From positions 69,429,501 to 69,493,500 of the forward strand of contig CM027381.1 of NCBI GenBank assembly GCA_015680905.1: a DNA stretch of 64,000 bases, in the 5' to 3' direction. A program made the translations under genes and the position numbers. The notes beneath the pieces were generated by a model. That model did no database searches. It had not been told where the DNA came from and saw only the letters and a list, made by a program, of their open reading frames with translations. The DNA comes from Coptis chinensis (taxonomy: Eukaryota; Streptophyta; Magnoliopsida; Ranunculales; Ranunculaceae). Below, in pieces: positions 48,314 to 58,511 of this stretch. Position 1 is the stretch's first letter. Each line of letters begins with the position of its first letter.

Positions 48314-48997
48314 ATGATAAAATCAGTCTCAGCAGAAAAGATGATGAAATCGGTCTCAATAGAAAACGTCTCTGAAATCAATGAGAGTTATATTGATAAA
48401 AGCATGGGAATAATGATGGTCAATGGTCTGAATGAGACGATGGGTAAGGTTCTAGAGTTCTTGCAAGAGGCAAAGGATCATGATCATAGAAAAGGAGAGG
48501 ATCTTCTTGATTCAGTGTTGTTTGTTGGGAAGTACTTTGCGGAATCACCCTTTGCCTGCATGCTAAAGGCTCTGGATCTTCTCGAGTACCTTCTTTCCAT
48601 CAAGGGTGAGGATGAACCAAGACCATTCTATTCTGTTTTATTTATGCTTCCCCTATTATCCCAAATAACAACCTCCATTGAAGGGTGTAAAATCCTGGCT
48701 TCAACCAAAGGGCTGCAATATGTTGTAGATTGCCTGATCAAGATGATGGATGCAGTTTATGGCAGTGATGGGGAGGATACTAGTGGGAGCATGGTTTTGG
48801 AAAGTGATGTAATTGAACACGTCCTATTGACAACTGATGAAGTGGATTGGAGTTGTGTTGGTCGTCTCCTGAAGACGTTAGAGTGTTGGATAGACTCTAT
48901 AAGCGAGGCATCTATGGACATCAGGGTTGCAGGTCTTCACGCTCTCATCATGGATTCAATCACAACAGAAGATCTAATAGATGTGATATATGATTGA
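48314..48997 (+). CDS. Intact 227-codon ORF of unknown family carried by the hAT-like element
   Basis: One uninterrupted frame from ATG 48314 to TGA 48995-48997. The protein is acidic and largely helical in appearance. It starts with a duplicated short motif (MIKSVSAEKMMKSVSIENVS). Hydrophobic segments follow, such as ESPFACMLKALDLLEYLLS, FYSVLFMLPLLSQITTSIEG and VGRLLKTLECWIDSISEASM, suggesting ARM/HEAT-like helices. I do not recognise a family, and no catalytic motif or signal peptide is visible. It may be a fused or last exon of a captured gene rather than an independent gene; no nearby promoter is evident. It stands out because every other fragment in this element is broken. Confidence 0.5.
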   Translation: MIKSVSAEKMMKSVSIENVSEINESYIDKSMGIMMVNGLNETMGKVLEFLQEAKDHDHRKGEDLLDSVLFVGKYFAESPFACMLKALDLLEYLLSIKGEDEPRPFYSVLFMLPLLSQITTSIEGCKILASTKGLQYVVDCLIKMMDAVYGSDGEDTSGSMVLESDVIEHVLLTTDEVDWSCVGRLLKTLECWIDSISEASMDIRVAGLHALIMDSITTEDLIDVIYD

Positions 48998-49204
48998 TGC
49001 TCAGTGCAAGTGCAACAAGTATTGTAATATGTAGAAAAAAAATTCAAGATTCATTGTTAAAGAATGAAAAGTCAATGTAATATGTAGAAATTCTGAGGTG
49101 TATTTTTGAGCATTAAAGATTAGAGAGTAATTTATATTAAAAGTACGACTGTGAGGGAATAATATATTTATATATATTATGCATGTGTCCAACACGAATC
49201 AGGA

Positions 49205-49615
49205 AAATTCATAGAAGATCGTTACAACATAACACCTCGTCCAGAACGAGGTGACAACTTCTAGGACTCATGACAGATCGTCACAATATATAACACTTCG
49301 TCCAGAACGAGGTGACAACTTGGCATATGCACGCAACGGGCAGTAACGCTCAACGTAGCTGTGTTGGTTAAAGCCATAGCATCAGTCGCGCTCATGAATA
49401 CACTGTCTAAAAGCTCATTTATTCTCATCAAGACAGGGACCTGAGCTGACGGAGGAAAGGGGGGGAAGCATTGGGTACTTACCTATAAAACAGAGGAGAG
49501 GAACTACGTCTGACTTGATTCAAGTTCATCACAAAAACTTGATACGTAGGCAGCTCGTCCCAAAGCGAGCTCAGTCAAAACTCGACCCATCACAATCTTC
49601 CCCATTATTCACACT
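49205..49615. repeat. Repeat block with CTCGTCC hairpins
   Basis: Two tandem copies, about 58 bp apart, of a segment containing CGTCCAGAACGAGGTGACAA (near 49233 and 49295). Each can fold as a CCTCGT-ACGAGG hairpin, and AGCTCGTCCCAAAGCGAGCT near 49552 forms another. TATAAAA (about 49485) is present. It may be a small LTR or TRIM fragment in the hAT-like element; ends were not defined. Confidence 0.45.
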
Positions 49616-50300
49616 TGTAAGGATTGATTAAATTCAACCTTTACAATGACCACATTTAAAAAAAATATAGTTGATTTGTGGATATTTATCAATATATCAC
49701 GATATATCTACGATATTTGCAGTCATAAATACCCACATATAGTCTGTGGATATTTGTTGATATTTGTCGATATATCTCGATATATCCACGATATTTACAG
49801 ATGCCCCAATGTAATATATCCCCACACAGGGGGATATATCCACGATACATATCCATAAATCAGAGGTCGATATTTTGCCATATCCTGATATTTTGTACTA
49901 TGGTTATCACAACAAAATTCAATAGAGCAATAAAGGCTATTACTCAATCCACAAGTAATCAATAGCAAGTACTAAGTATGAAAGTAAATGCAAAGAGATA
50001 CAAAGATTTAAGGTGGTTCGGTAAATGTTACATATATCCACACAAGAGCCAAGTTTCATTTATAGTAAAGATAGGAGGGTTTACAAGAGTTAACTAGAAT
50101 CAAGAACAAACAACCTCACTCAAACCCTAGCTTAATAGAGCTCCCACAATTCTCATGAAAATGAATCTCTCAAAGTTATCTCAACCCTAACCATAAGTTT
50201 CTTTTTATATGTGGGGAGAAAATTTAGTGAGAAAATGGGCTTGGGCTTTAAACCGAAATTTCAACAAACTGTCAAAATTCTAGAATATCTCAAATAGGGG

Positions 50301-51339
50301 GTGGTTTTGGCCGATGCCCACAAGTCATGGGATCAACTACGACACAATACGGTCGTTCAAGCATGTTGTTCGGACACCTGAGCGAAGCTCGACGGTTCCA
50401 TAACCTAACACAGGTGGCAACGACCCTAGTGGTATATCATTCGGGACATACATGTTTCTCGAAACCTATAATATAATGACATATATGGTTGCGTATGGAT
50501 GATGGTTGCCTTTGGGTCTAACCTTAATTAGTATTTAGACCACAAATCGTTGCTACAACTTGAATTACTTGTAGGATTGTAGGACCTTCATGTGAGCAGG
50601 TAGTACCATTGCAAAATGCACTACTATCATAAAATCAACACCGGTTCAAGAACTTTGCCTTGGAGGTAAATGACTCCTTTCAGTCCTTTGGTGTTCTCTC
50701 TCCAGGACTTCAAACTCCAACAGTCTTCGCGGTCTCCCTTTTCACCATAGGCAAAAAAGTTCAAGAAGCCCATCCACAATTCCACAACCAAGTATAATGA
50801 TAGATCACAAAATGATGTTTCTAATTATAAGCAAATCGATAAATCGATAGGAACCAAGTTGTGATGACCAAGTCATAGCCCTGCCACCCCTATTTGGTAT
50901 CTCTATAAAAGTTACATTTGGTGTATAAACTGTATTACTAGGTTGTTCCATATTAGAAAAATCTCAATTGATTCCAGACATAAAAACCATATATTAAAAC
51001 TGAAGATTTTATTCCAAGAACTACTTTGTATAACATTGAGTATAGAAAGCTTCATCTAGTTTTAGCTTATCCAAATTGCAAGGTGCTCTTGCATTAACAA
51101 CACAAAACTCCAATAACTTGCATCTTTGGTTGTTGCAGTTGCAAGTCCACACCCACTAGTTTGAGTCCTGAGTTTCTACTACGAAACCATGGTGTGTGTC
51201 AGTTATATTTGCTAAATTACACCTCTCATCCTTTATAGTGTAGGTTTCCGGCTTTGATTTCTCCTTGCTTCCTGTCCGCCTTGGTGTATCAATACCTTGG
51301 CACATATTAGTGGATTATAATTAGGCCACTCCCGCACCT
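50301..51339. other. Unassigned DNA right of the copia LTR
   Basis: No coding block recognised on either strand. It could include the outermost part of the copia LTR, but no boundary or target duplication could be placed. Confidence 0.3.
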
Positions 51340-51722
51340 TTGTTGTGCACTTGGTGGGGGGTTTTAATTTAGAAGCGTCATTTTAACGATTGAGACTTTT
51401 GGGTCTTCTGTTTTGACATTCGAGTCTTTGTTATAGACCTTCGGGTTTTTTATGGAGGAAACAGACGGGCAGGAGATAGGTGCTTCCAAGGTTTTGATTT
51501 GGTGTTAGTTTAGTGGATGTACATCGAACACTCTATGTTTGCCGATGGCCAACAAAAGGAGAATCTGTTGGGGTTTGAATTGTCTACATGAGTTCATTGT
51601 TATTCATCTTTGTTTTGACTTATGTAATTTATTCTATTTTTTAGTTGTTTGTTGTAATCTTTGGTTCAGATCATGAATACAAAAGTGATTTATCGAAAAA
51701 AAAAAAAAAAAAAAAAAAAAAA
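51340..51722 (+). mobile_element. Probable LINE 3' end with poly(A)
   Basis: Terminates in TTTATCG followed by about 25 A (51698-51722), the typical end of plant L1-like LINEs. The preceding sequence resembles a 3' UTR (GTAATCTTTGGTTCAGATCATGAATACAAAAG). No ORF2 sequence is clear upstream, so it is strongly 5'-truncated. I could not place its target duplication. Confidence 0.5.
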
Positions 51723-52260
51723 GGCGAATGATTTCAAACTAAATTTAATCATTTGACAAAAAGAAAAGGGCAATCACATAAACGATATTGGTTCGGTAGT
51801 CATGTTAGCTCTGTAATAGAAGACCTATGAACACCTTGAATTGAAACATCTCTATTGTCCTCTGAAACCATTCTGACCTAGCTCAAATTCACAAGCTACA
51901 CTACAACAGAAGGGCTCTTTTGCAGCGCACCCTTTTGCCACGCTAAAATTTTGTTGCTAAAACACATCTATTGCAACGCCAGCTGGCGCTGCTAAATGTC
52001 TTCCGTTCCATAAGGCCTGACTTACTTGCATTCACATATTGCAACGCCTAGACCGTGACAAATGCTTCCTTTTATTATTTTTAAGAAACAATAACAAATA
52101 TTTTTTTTAGGAATTTTAGCATTGGCAACGCAGTTGTCGCTGCGACAATACATGGAATTATTTGCAACGCCGTATTCATTGCTATAAGCTTTAGTCGATT
52201 TAATATTTACGCTTTCTCAATATTTGCTATATATTTGTTGCGGCGATTGTGGCGTCACAA

Positions 52261-54290
52261 TTAGACTCTTTCAATTTTCACAGTCTTCTTCGCGGGCTTT
52301 CTTTTGGGTTTTGGCCCGAACAAAATAACAAAATACTGAAAAAATAGAAATAACAAAAAAAAAAAAAAAAAAACCCTAAAATCACTTCTTCTCTCCAACT
52401 GCTCGCTCCCCTCTTTAGTTTCTTCAGCAAATATTGCTATTGCTAGGTGGCTTCAATCTTCCACCCCCGAATTAAGGTAGTCTTCTTCTACATTTAAGAT
52501 AATTCATATAAGCTTTCCATATTTTGCAATCTATTTTTTTTTTCATATTACATATTAAATTTTTAAAAAAAAAAAACTTTGTTTTCGGTTCTAGGATTGG
52601 GATTGGTGTTTTGATTTTAAGGTAATCTCCCACAACCAGAAAAACGTTAGTTTTGATTTAGCAGGTCAGCGAACTTAGCTTATGAAAGTGCTACTTCTAG
52701 TAAATTTTAATGGAATCAGTATCTTCAAGTTGAACATCTTTGTTGTTCCAACCGAAGTTCGACCTCTTTTTGAAATGATTACTTGTCGAGATGAACGCTT
52801 TGCGATTTGATGAAATATTGTCTTGAGTGTTGGATCCAGTGCGCAAGGAGAGGTTTCATTTTTGTCATGGAATCATAAGGTCCACCATATATTAGCATCC
52901 ACTTCTAATAATGGTACCACAGGTGAAAAAGGAAGACATTATCATTTCTCGATATTGATAATTGTGTGTCGGTTTTTTTTTTTTTTTTTGAATTCTTACT
53001 AATGCATGTTTTCATAAATAAGAATAATGGCTGAGACATAATAGTGTACTATATCAAATAGTTCATTCCCTCATCATCGTTCATTCTTTTCCAAGTCAAA
53101 TGCCACACATCTCGCTTTCCAATCTCCCTCTTCTCTTTATTCTCCAAAACCGGTGATGGTGGGAGAAGTTTCCAATAATTTTCTCATACATGTGAATTAG
53201 GATTGGCTAGAAATGCAGAGATGGTGAAATTTGACTTGCACTTGAAGAACATATATGATGAAAACCACAATTCTTAATAGCATGGATGCTTTGGTAGAAT
53301 AAGAAATAATAAGAAAAGAAAGAGTGCTTAACGAGGACTAGTAATGACATCGACCGCGAAACGATTGAATGAAGAAGATGGCATCTGGAGCTCCCCGGAT
53401 TCCGCTCTTCTTGAACAGACACTTTGGAGAAGAAGATATCTTGAAGAACTCACTGCCCACGAATCGTTCGAGCTATCGAGCTGAAAGACGATCAATTACT
53501 CCATTTGGGCTGCCAGTTCAAACCGATACTTGCGCGCTTATGAGTGTAGCTCACATTCTGTTCTCCTTGATATCTCCCCTCGGTAGAGTCCAAGATAAAG
53601 CACCTTTGCACTCATCCAAATTGTCCCGATTGATTTTAAGGATATCCATAAGCCGGTTCGATACCGGTGGGATTACAAGGTTCAACCTCCTTGATAACAT
53701 GCAGCATTGTTGCAGTAGCAAGTACAGAAGGGAGATAACAAACAGACCTCGAATCAGCAATGACAGACAGAAGCAAACGTTCACATTTTGGTTATGCCAT
53801 TCTAACTGTTTTGTTTTGTGCTGTGTCTTTGGCTGCGGTGTGTCTTTGAGTCTTGCCGCTTTTTCTTTGGGGTGTTGCTTCTTCTTTGCCATGGACTTCT
53901 TTGGTGCTTCTTCTTTGTTGGGTGTTGTTTCTTTCTTTGCCCGGTGCCTTTCTTCTTTACCGCCATGGACCGCTGGTGCCTGCTGCTGCCATGGACCTGC
54001 TGGCGTGTCCATGTAACCTAGCATTTTTGTGACTGTGGCCCTTGGTAGTCTTGTACAGTGTTAGATCAATGGATTTTGGAAATGCTATTACATCTCCCTA
54101 ATTCTGAACCAAAGTTATTGTATTATATTTTGTTATGGACAAAACACTTTAATCTTGTTTTGTCGTACGTGGAGATTTTCTTTTAAGGGTTATTTCAACA
54201 TTTTTCTTTAAGATGCATTTAAAAGATATGCATATTCCTATACATGAAAGTAAGGATAAAAAATTAACTATGTGCTATTATGTTGTACAG
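52261..54290. other. Unidentified cargo of the 51899-58436 element
   Basis: Contains poly(A) and poly(T) tracts (52357-52372, 52972-52990) and a balanced-composition block at 53340-54020. That block is open on both strands (215 codons +, 157 codons -). The minus reading has a Lys/Glu-rich stretch and a PVSNRLMDILKINRDNLDE segment; the plus reading is Cys/Phe-rich and less protein-like. I recognise neither. It is probably a captured exon or UTR fragment. Confidence 0.3.
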
Positions 54291-54582
54291 GGAAACAGTT
54301 TAAAAGTTGAGCTTGATTCATTGCATGGTCAAGCCACAGTTCTAGCAGCTCTTGTATCCATTTCCCCAAAGCTACCTCTTGGTTATCCAGCAAGGTGAGC
54401 TTTCCTTTGCTTATATAGATACTAGTATATGCCCCGTGCCTTAAAAAGCACTCATCAGCGCGAGCGATCGACACATTTTAGAACAATGATAAGAAAATCC
54501 CTGTAAAGATTAACACATTTTAGAACAATGAAAAGCAAATGTCGCTAAAGAATATGAGGTAAAAGGTCTCCACCTTAATGCA

Positions 54583-54655
54583 AGTGGTATAATGGATAGC
54601 TGGTTATCTGCTTAAGGTTTCCTTTTATTGAACCTGGGTTCAAGTCCCCCCAGTT
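54583..54655 (+). tRNA. tRNA-like / tRNA-derived SINE relic
   Basis: Contains a match to the pol III A box (TGGTATAATGG) and, 43 bases on, the B box (GGTTCAAGTCC). The spacing fits a tRNA, but the flanking seven bases on each side do not pair into an acceptor stem and the anticodon arm is poor. It is most likely a degenerate tRNA copy or a SINE head inside the CACTA element. Confidence 0.3.
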
Positions 54656-55496
54656 CACCCTTTTATTTTGTTTTTCACTTTTGATCATAAATGGAATAGA
54701 AAAAAATTAAAAGAAAAAAAAAAGACAATAGAACAACTCGAACCCAGGCCTGTGAACCGCCCAACGGACCGCTGGTACTAAGGAACTTTCGCGATATGTA
54801 GGAGACTTTTATTAATGATCACACATATCTCGAGGAAAATAAGCACACAGGAGCCGTTTTATGGTGCCAGAATCGATCTGGAGCATCCTTTGTTTATTAT
54901 TGTCTTCTAGTGCCCGAAAAAACCCTAGCTTATTAAATAGATAGTGATATACCATGCAAAAGTTTCTTCTCTGTTATTTATTTATTTATTTGTTTTTCAG
55001 TTAAAGTAGATACTTCCTTTCACATGCACTGCATGGTTCTTGTTATATGCTGCGTCCCTGTTTGTTTGTTTTTTCACTCTTGGTTTTTGTTTTGTTGCGC
55101 CCTTGTTTTCTGAGTGCCTCAGTGGATATTATGGTATGACCCAGTCTTTTTTGGAGAGTTGGGGGATTGAAGAGATTCACAAAGGGATTATGGTGCCTCA
55201 GTGGATGCTTCCTCTCTGTACAAGATGCACAAATTTATACTAGCCAATGTTTCTTATTCAATGACTTCAAAACGCAAAATGTTTCTTTACTTCTCTAGGC
55301 TAGGCGTATGTTTTTCTCTGTTTTAGATTATTTTTGTATATATATGTTCTTTTCTCTTTGATGTATCCCCTTTTGCTTTAAGCCTGTGGTGTGATTTTGG
55401 AAACCTCTTTACTAGCAGTCTTCTTTTCATGCCTATATCTACAAGACTTACTGTACGAAATTGATCGTTTTATATGCTTATTGAAGTTTGTTCTCA

Positions 55497-55603
55497 TTGA
55501 TTGATTGATTGATTGATTGTTGTCTGTGTCTTAAATGCCACTTTATCGTAATAATACTAATAATGATAGTAACAATAACAATATAATAAGAATGCAGTCT
55601 TTT

Positions 55604-55647
<44 letters not shown>

Positions 55648-55650
55648 TAA
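55497..55650 (+). repeat. (TTGA)n and (CTTT)n microsatellites
   Basis: Six ATTG units lie at 55497-55520 and about thirteen CTTT units at about 55600-55650. They lie in the long intron-like gap between SWEETIE-like exons. Confidence 0.9.
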
Positions 55651-56416
55651 TAGTAATTGTAGGTTTTCTCGACTTACTTCTTTATTTTTAATATACTCTT
55701 TTAGTTCACCGATACAAAAAAAATGTAGTAATCATAATTACAGTAATAATGATAATATTAATGACAACAATAACAATCGTTACTATTTATCTGTTTCTGG
55801 ATGTCATTAATCATTAAGTTGTTTTTCATCTAGAGGTATTGGGGAAGCCCGAAGTGCATAGAGTCTTGAATCCCCTTCCGGATTTTCTTCTCCTTAATGG
55901 TTATGTTTTTGCAACATTGACATACCCGCATTGCCTCGGTCCGGTGCTTGAAGTTTCAAAGAAGATGTTGACTGAATTTAGTCGGAACCCAGTAGCTTCA
56001 TTTGTGGAGAAGGAAGCTGGATGGTTGCTTTTGGCATCACTTATAGCCTCTATGCCAAAGGAGGTACCTACTCATCTTCTACACACACACACTCTTAAAC
56101 TCCTTTCCTTGGTGAAGGTGGGAATTGAACCAAGGCCTTGGCCCAACCTCCGTAGTCTTGATTCTTGACCTGTAGGTCACTGGACTCCTTAGGTCTTTCT
56201 GATTCATAGGGGCTTTTGTGCTGTGTACAGGAACTTGAAGACCAGGTGTTTGATATCTTGTCACTTTGGGCTCCCCTTTTTGGTGGAATTTCTGACTATC
56301 TATTGAAGGAAGGAGAAGATTTTGTCTTCTGAAATACGGTTGGTTCTTTATTATATTTTTCATAATTTTATTAAAAATCTTCTGTTCCATCTGTTGACTT
56401 TATGGTTGTATAAGCA

Positions 56417-56768
56417 AGATGATGCTGTCTCAAGTTGCCTGTGCAAAAGACAATAGGACTATTTGCTGGGATACAATCTCAGGAGAGGTGGGAATGTTTT
56501 GACTGGCGTTCATATTTAGTGCTACTTCTTTTTTGGCTCTTTGTTATTCAACCATTTGTGCTCCTAGATTCTTGTTAACATTATTGTCCGCACTTGGCTA
56601 TAGTTTTCTGATGTCAACAATATTGGCTTTATATTAAATTTAGTGCAGATAGTATGTGAATTACCTCCTGGAACCAACTGGAATTTTGATATTCACTAGT
56701 ATCCAAAGATCCCAGGGTTGATATCAGCGTCCTCTTTTGATGGGAAAATTGGCATTTATAATGTTGAG
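56417..56768 (+). pseudogene. Captured SEC31 (COPII coat) WD40 exons
   Basis: Two exons. 56417-56487 reads VACAKDNRTICWDTISGE and ends at a GTGGGA donor. 56649-56768 follows TAGTGCAG, reads IVCELPPGTNWNFDIH, a stop, YPKIPGLISASSFDGKIGIY then NVE, and ends at a GTATGG donor. They match the N-terminal WD40 propeller of SEC31, the outer COPII coat subunit on ER-derived vesicles (family pattern CAKDNRTICWD, WYPKIPGxISASSFDGKIGIYN). The family Trp before YPK is a stop here. It lies directly behind the SWEETIE-like exons on the same strand, so a chimeric transcript is conceivable. Confidence 0.85.
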
Positions 56769-56875
56769 GTATGGACATTCTACAATGTATGTACAACTAG
56801 TTTTTGGAGACATTGTTTGACAAGGCTTCATTCTGCTGAGTTTTATACTTTTATTTGCATATTGCCGAAGAAAAA

Positions 56876-56985
56876 TAACTGGATTGTTAGAATTAGACAT
56901 TTTGCATGCTTGATTGAAGGTTGTAAAATAACCGGATTGTTAGAATTTTACATTTTGCATGGAAGATTGAAGGTTGTAAAATGAC
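56876..56985 (+). repeat. Tandem duplication, about 55-bp unit
   Basis: AACTGGATTGTTAGAATTAG-type sequence through GATTGAAGGTTGTAAAAT is repeated once with a few changes (units start near 56878 and 56931). Non-coding. Confidence 0.75.
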
Positions 56986-57930
56986 TCGAAGAGACAGGAA
57001 GTCGTCCCTACTTCATATTAGCAATCGACAAGTTAGAACCCAAAAAAGAAAAGATACTAGAAATAGACAAGAGAGCAAAACCTGAAAACCCACCTTTTAT
57101 TTTGAGTATACAAGAACCATCCCACGCCCGATATTTTTACATCTGACTCTGCCATCTGTTGGAACTGCTTTTTATAATTGAGCTTGTTTGCTTGATTTAC
57201 TTGATGTTTAGCCTTGCTTATTTTATTGTTTCATTGGTGATAACTTTATGACATAAGGTTTTTTAATGGTTTGGCATTTACATGTACAATTTAGTTCAAA
57301 ATCTATTAGCTTTTGGCTATTTTTGTCTTCTTATTTGATCTGTGCCTTCATGAATGTGATCAAGTTATAACTTTGATAAGTTCTTTCTAAGCTTTTGGCC
57401 ATGGGCACCAATTTACTCATATAGGAGGTGCATAGTTTCACATACATTGCCAACTTGAGTGTATTTTAGGTTTATTAATGTTTCTAATAAATTTACTTAA
57501 GTGATTTTTTTTTTTTTTTAATTTGTTGTGCCAGATTGGTCGGTCGCCAGAAGTAGTAAAATCAAGAAGAAGCTCCGAGTGGATGCTGCTCAAATTAGCA
57601 TGCTATAGACATTATTTGTGGAATTTTAGTTTTGAATAATTCGTCTAAATTTAGTTGAAAGTTGTTAAGATTATGTGAGATGATGTTTTTTTACAAAAAA
57701 TAGTTATGTGAATTCTTTAAGATCTTTTGTATTGAATGATTTAGCATTACGATGATGTGTATATAAAAAATTGTTTTGGGCAGGATTATGTAAATGGAAA
57801 TATATAGGTATATGTATGAATTGCACAATCTGTAATGTTAAATCGTCCCAAATAAAGCGTGTGTTTTTTTCCGAATTTATATCATTCAAACAATTTTAGT
57901 GTAGCTAAAAGCTTTGATTCTACCGTAACG
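56986..57930. other. Non-coding interior of the CACTA element
   Basis: No family-level frame. Contains a poly(T) run at 57507-57519 and a short exon-like stretch after GTGCCAG near 57535. The right subterminal motif array begins at about 57940. Confidence 0.35.
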
Positions 57931-58511
57931 TAGACATTTTTTGCCACACTTGGTGTGTGGCTAAATTTATAGGCGTCTTTTGCCACGCCAAATGTTCAGC
58001 TAAATATTCAAACTTTCCGCACTGTGTAGCCAAATATTTAAACTTTTCGCAACGGAAATAGTGTAGCAAAAGGTTGCCTTTTGTGACGCCTAGTTGTGTA
58101 GCTAAATGTATCACTTTTGCAACGCCATCCTAGTTGTTACAAGCTCTCTTTTGCGACGTCAAGCGTTGCAAATAGTTTGAATTTTTTTTGCAATTAATTT
58201 AATTTTCATAAATGAAGTAGCAACGGAATTAGTGTATTAGCAGCGCCCACAGGCGTCGCAACAAACTAAGAACATTTGCCATGCCACTTTTGGCGTTGCA
58301 TTTGAGTATTTGAGACGCACTTTTTAGCAACGCCTTTGCAACGCCATCTGGTGCGTTGCGATAGATCTTTTGCCACGCTCAAAGGCACCTTTAGCGATGG
58401 GGTATGGCGCTGCTAAAACCATGTTCTGTTGTAGTGAAGCTAGGATTTTGAAAGGCAAGTAAGCATTGCCGCAAAATAACACTTCCGCACTAATTTCAGG
58501 AGCACATACCC

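Larger units (their letters stand above)
45630..49902 (+). mobile_element. hAT-like multi-gene-capture element (4.27 kb)
   Basis: The exact 8-bp duplication GTTATCAC flanks it (45622-45629 and 49903-49910). Inverted ends are CATAGTACAAAATATC (left) and, on the opposite strand, CATAGTACAAAATATC at the right, 16 bp perfect, continuing as GCGAT against AGGAT. Both ends carry about 160-220 bp of CGATAT/ATATCG palindromic motifs. There is no hAT transposase or BED finger, so it is non-autonomous. Cargo in order: leader-like sequence with a (TGG)n run, IFRD exons, an NDA fragment (antisense), a TPX2/WVD2-like exon, and a 227-codon ORF. Excising it with one TSD copy restores the copia LTR. Confidence 0.9.
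45514..50300 (-). mobile_element. Copia 5' LTR, split by the hAT-like element
   Basis: LTR sequence starts on the + strand with TGTTAGGAGATTTCACTAGG at 45514. It breaks at 45629, where the hAT-like element is inserted, and resumes at 49911 after one copy of the target duplication. On the minus strand a TATA-like CATATAAAAAGAAAC lies near 50205. The outer edge of the LTR is not defined; 50300 is approximate. A second copia LTR was not found. Confidence 0.55.
54291..56300 (+). pseudogene. Captured SWEETIE/HEATR5-type exons
   Basis: Three collinear exons. 54291-54394 follows the acceptor TTGTACAG, reads VELDSLHGQATVLAALVSIS then PKLPLGYPAR, and ends at a GTGAGC donor. About 55939-56063 reads VLEVSKKMLTEFSRNPVASF then VEKEAGWLLLASLIASMPKE, and ends at a GTACCT donor. 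56231-about 56300 follows TGTACAG and reads ELEDQVFDILSLWAPLFGG. These match the HEAT-repeat protein SWEETIE (HEATR5 family), a very large protein linked to carbohydrate status and trafficking. Only about 100 of its roughly 2,000 residues are present. The first frame is open within each exon, but the second exon's 5' side is rearranged. Retained introns mean genomic capture. Confidence 0.75.
51899..58436 (+). mobile_element. CACTA element carrying SWEETIE/HEATR5 and SEC31 exons (6.5 kb)
   Basis: The left end CACTACAACAGAA and the right end TTCTGTTGTAGTG are a 13-bp perfect inverted repeat. Dense GCAACGCC/GGCGTTGC and TGCCACGC motifs fill both subterminal zones (51920-52260 and 57940-58420). 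It is flanked directly by AAGCTA on each side (51893-51898 and 58437-58442), a 6-bp match where CACTA elements normally leave 3 bp. No TNP2 or TNPA gene is inside, so it is non-autonomous. The interior holds fragments of at least two host genes in the + orientation. Confidence 0.88.

Noticed and set aside
53369..54024. 215-codon (+) and 157-codon (-) overlapping frames as genes
   Set aside because: Neither is recognisable and they cannot both be real. Cys/Phe-rich and Lys-rich readings look like the two faces of a pyrimidine-rich captured fragment. Recorded only as unidentified cargo.
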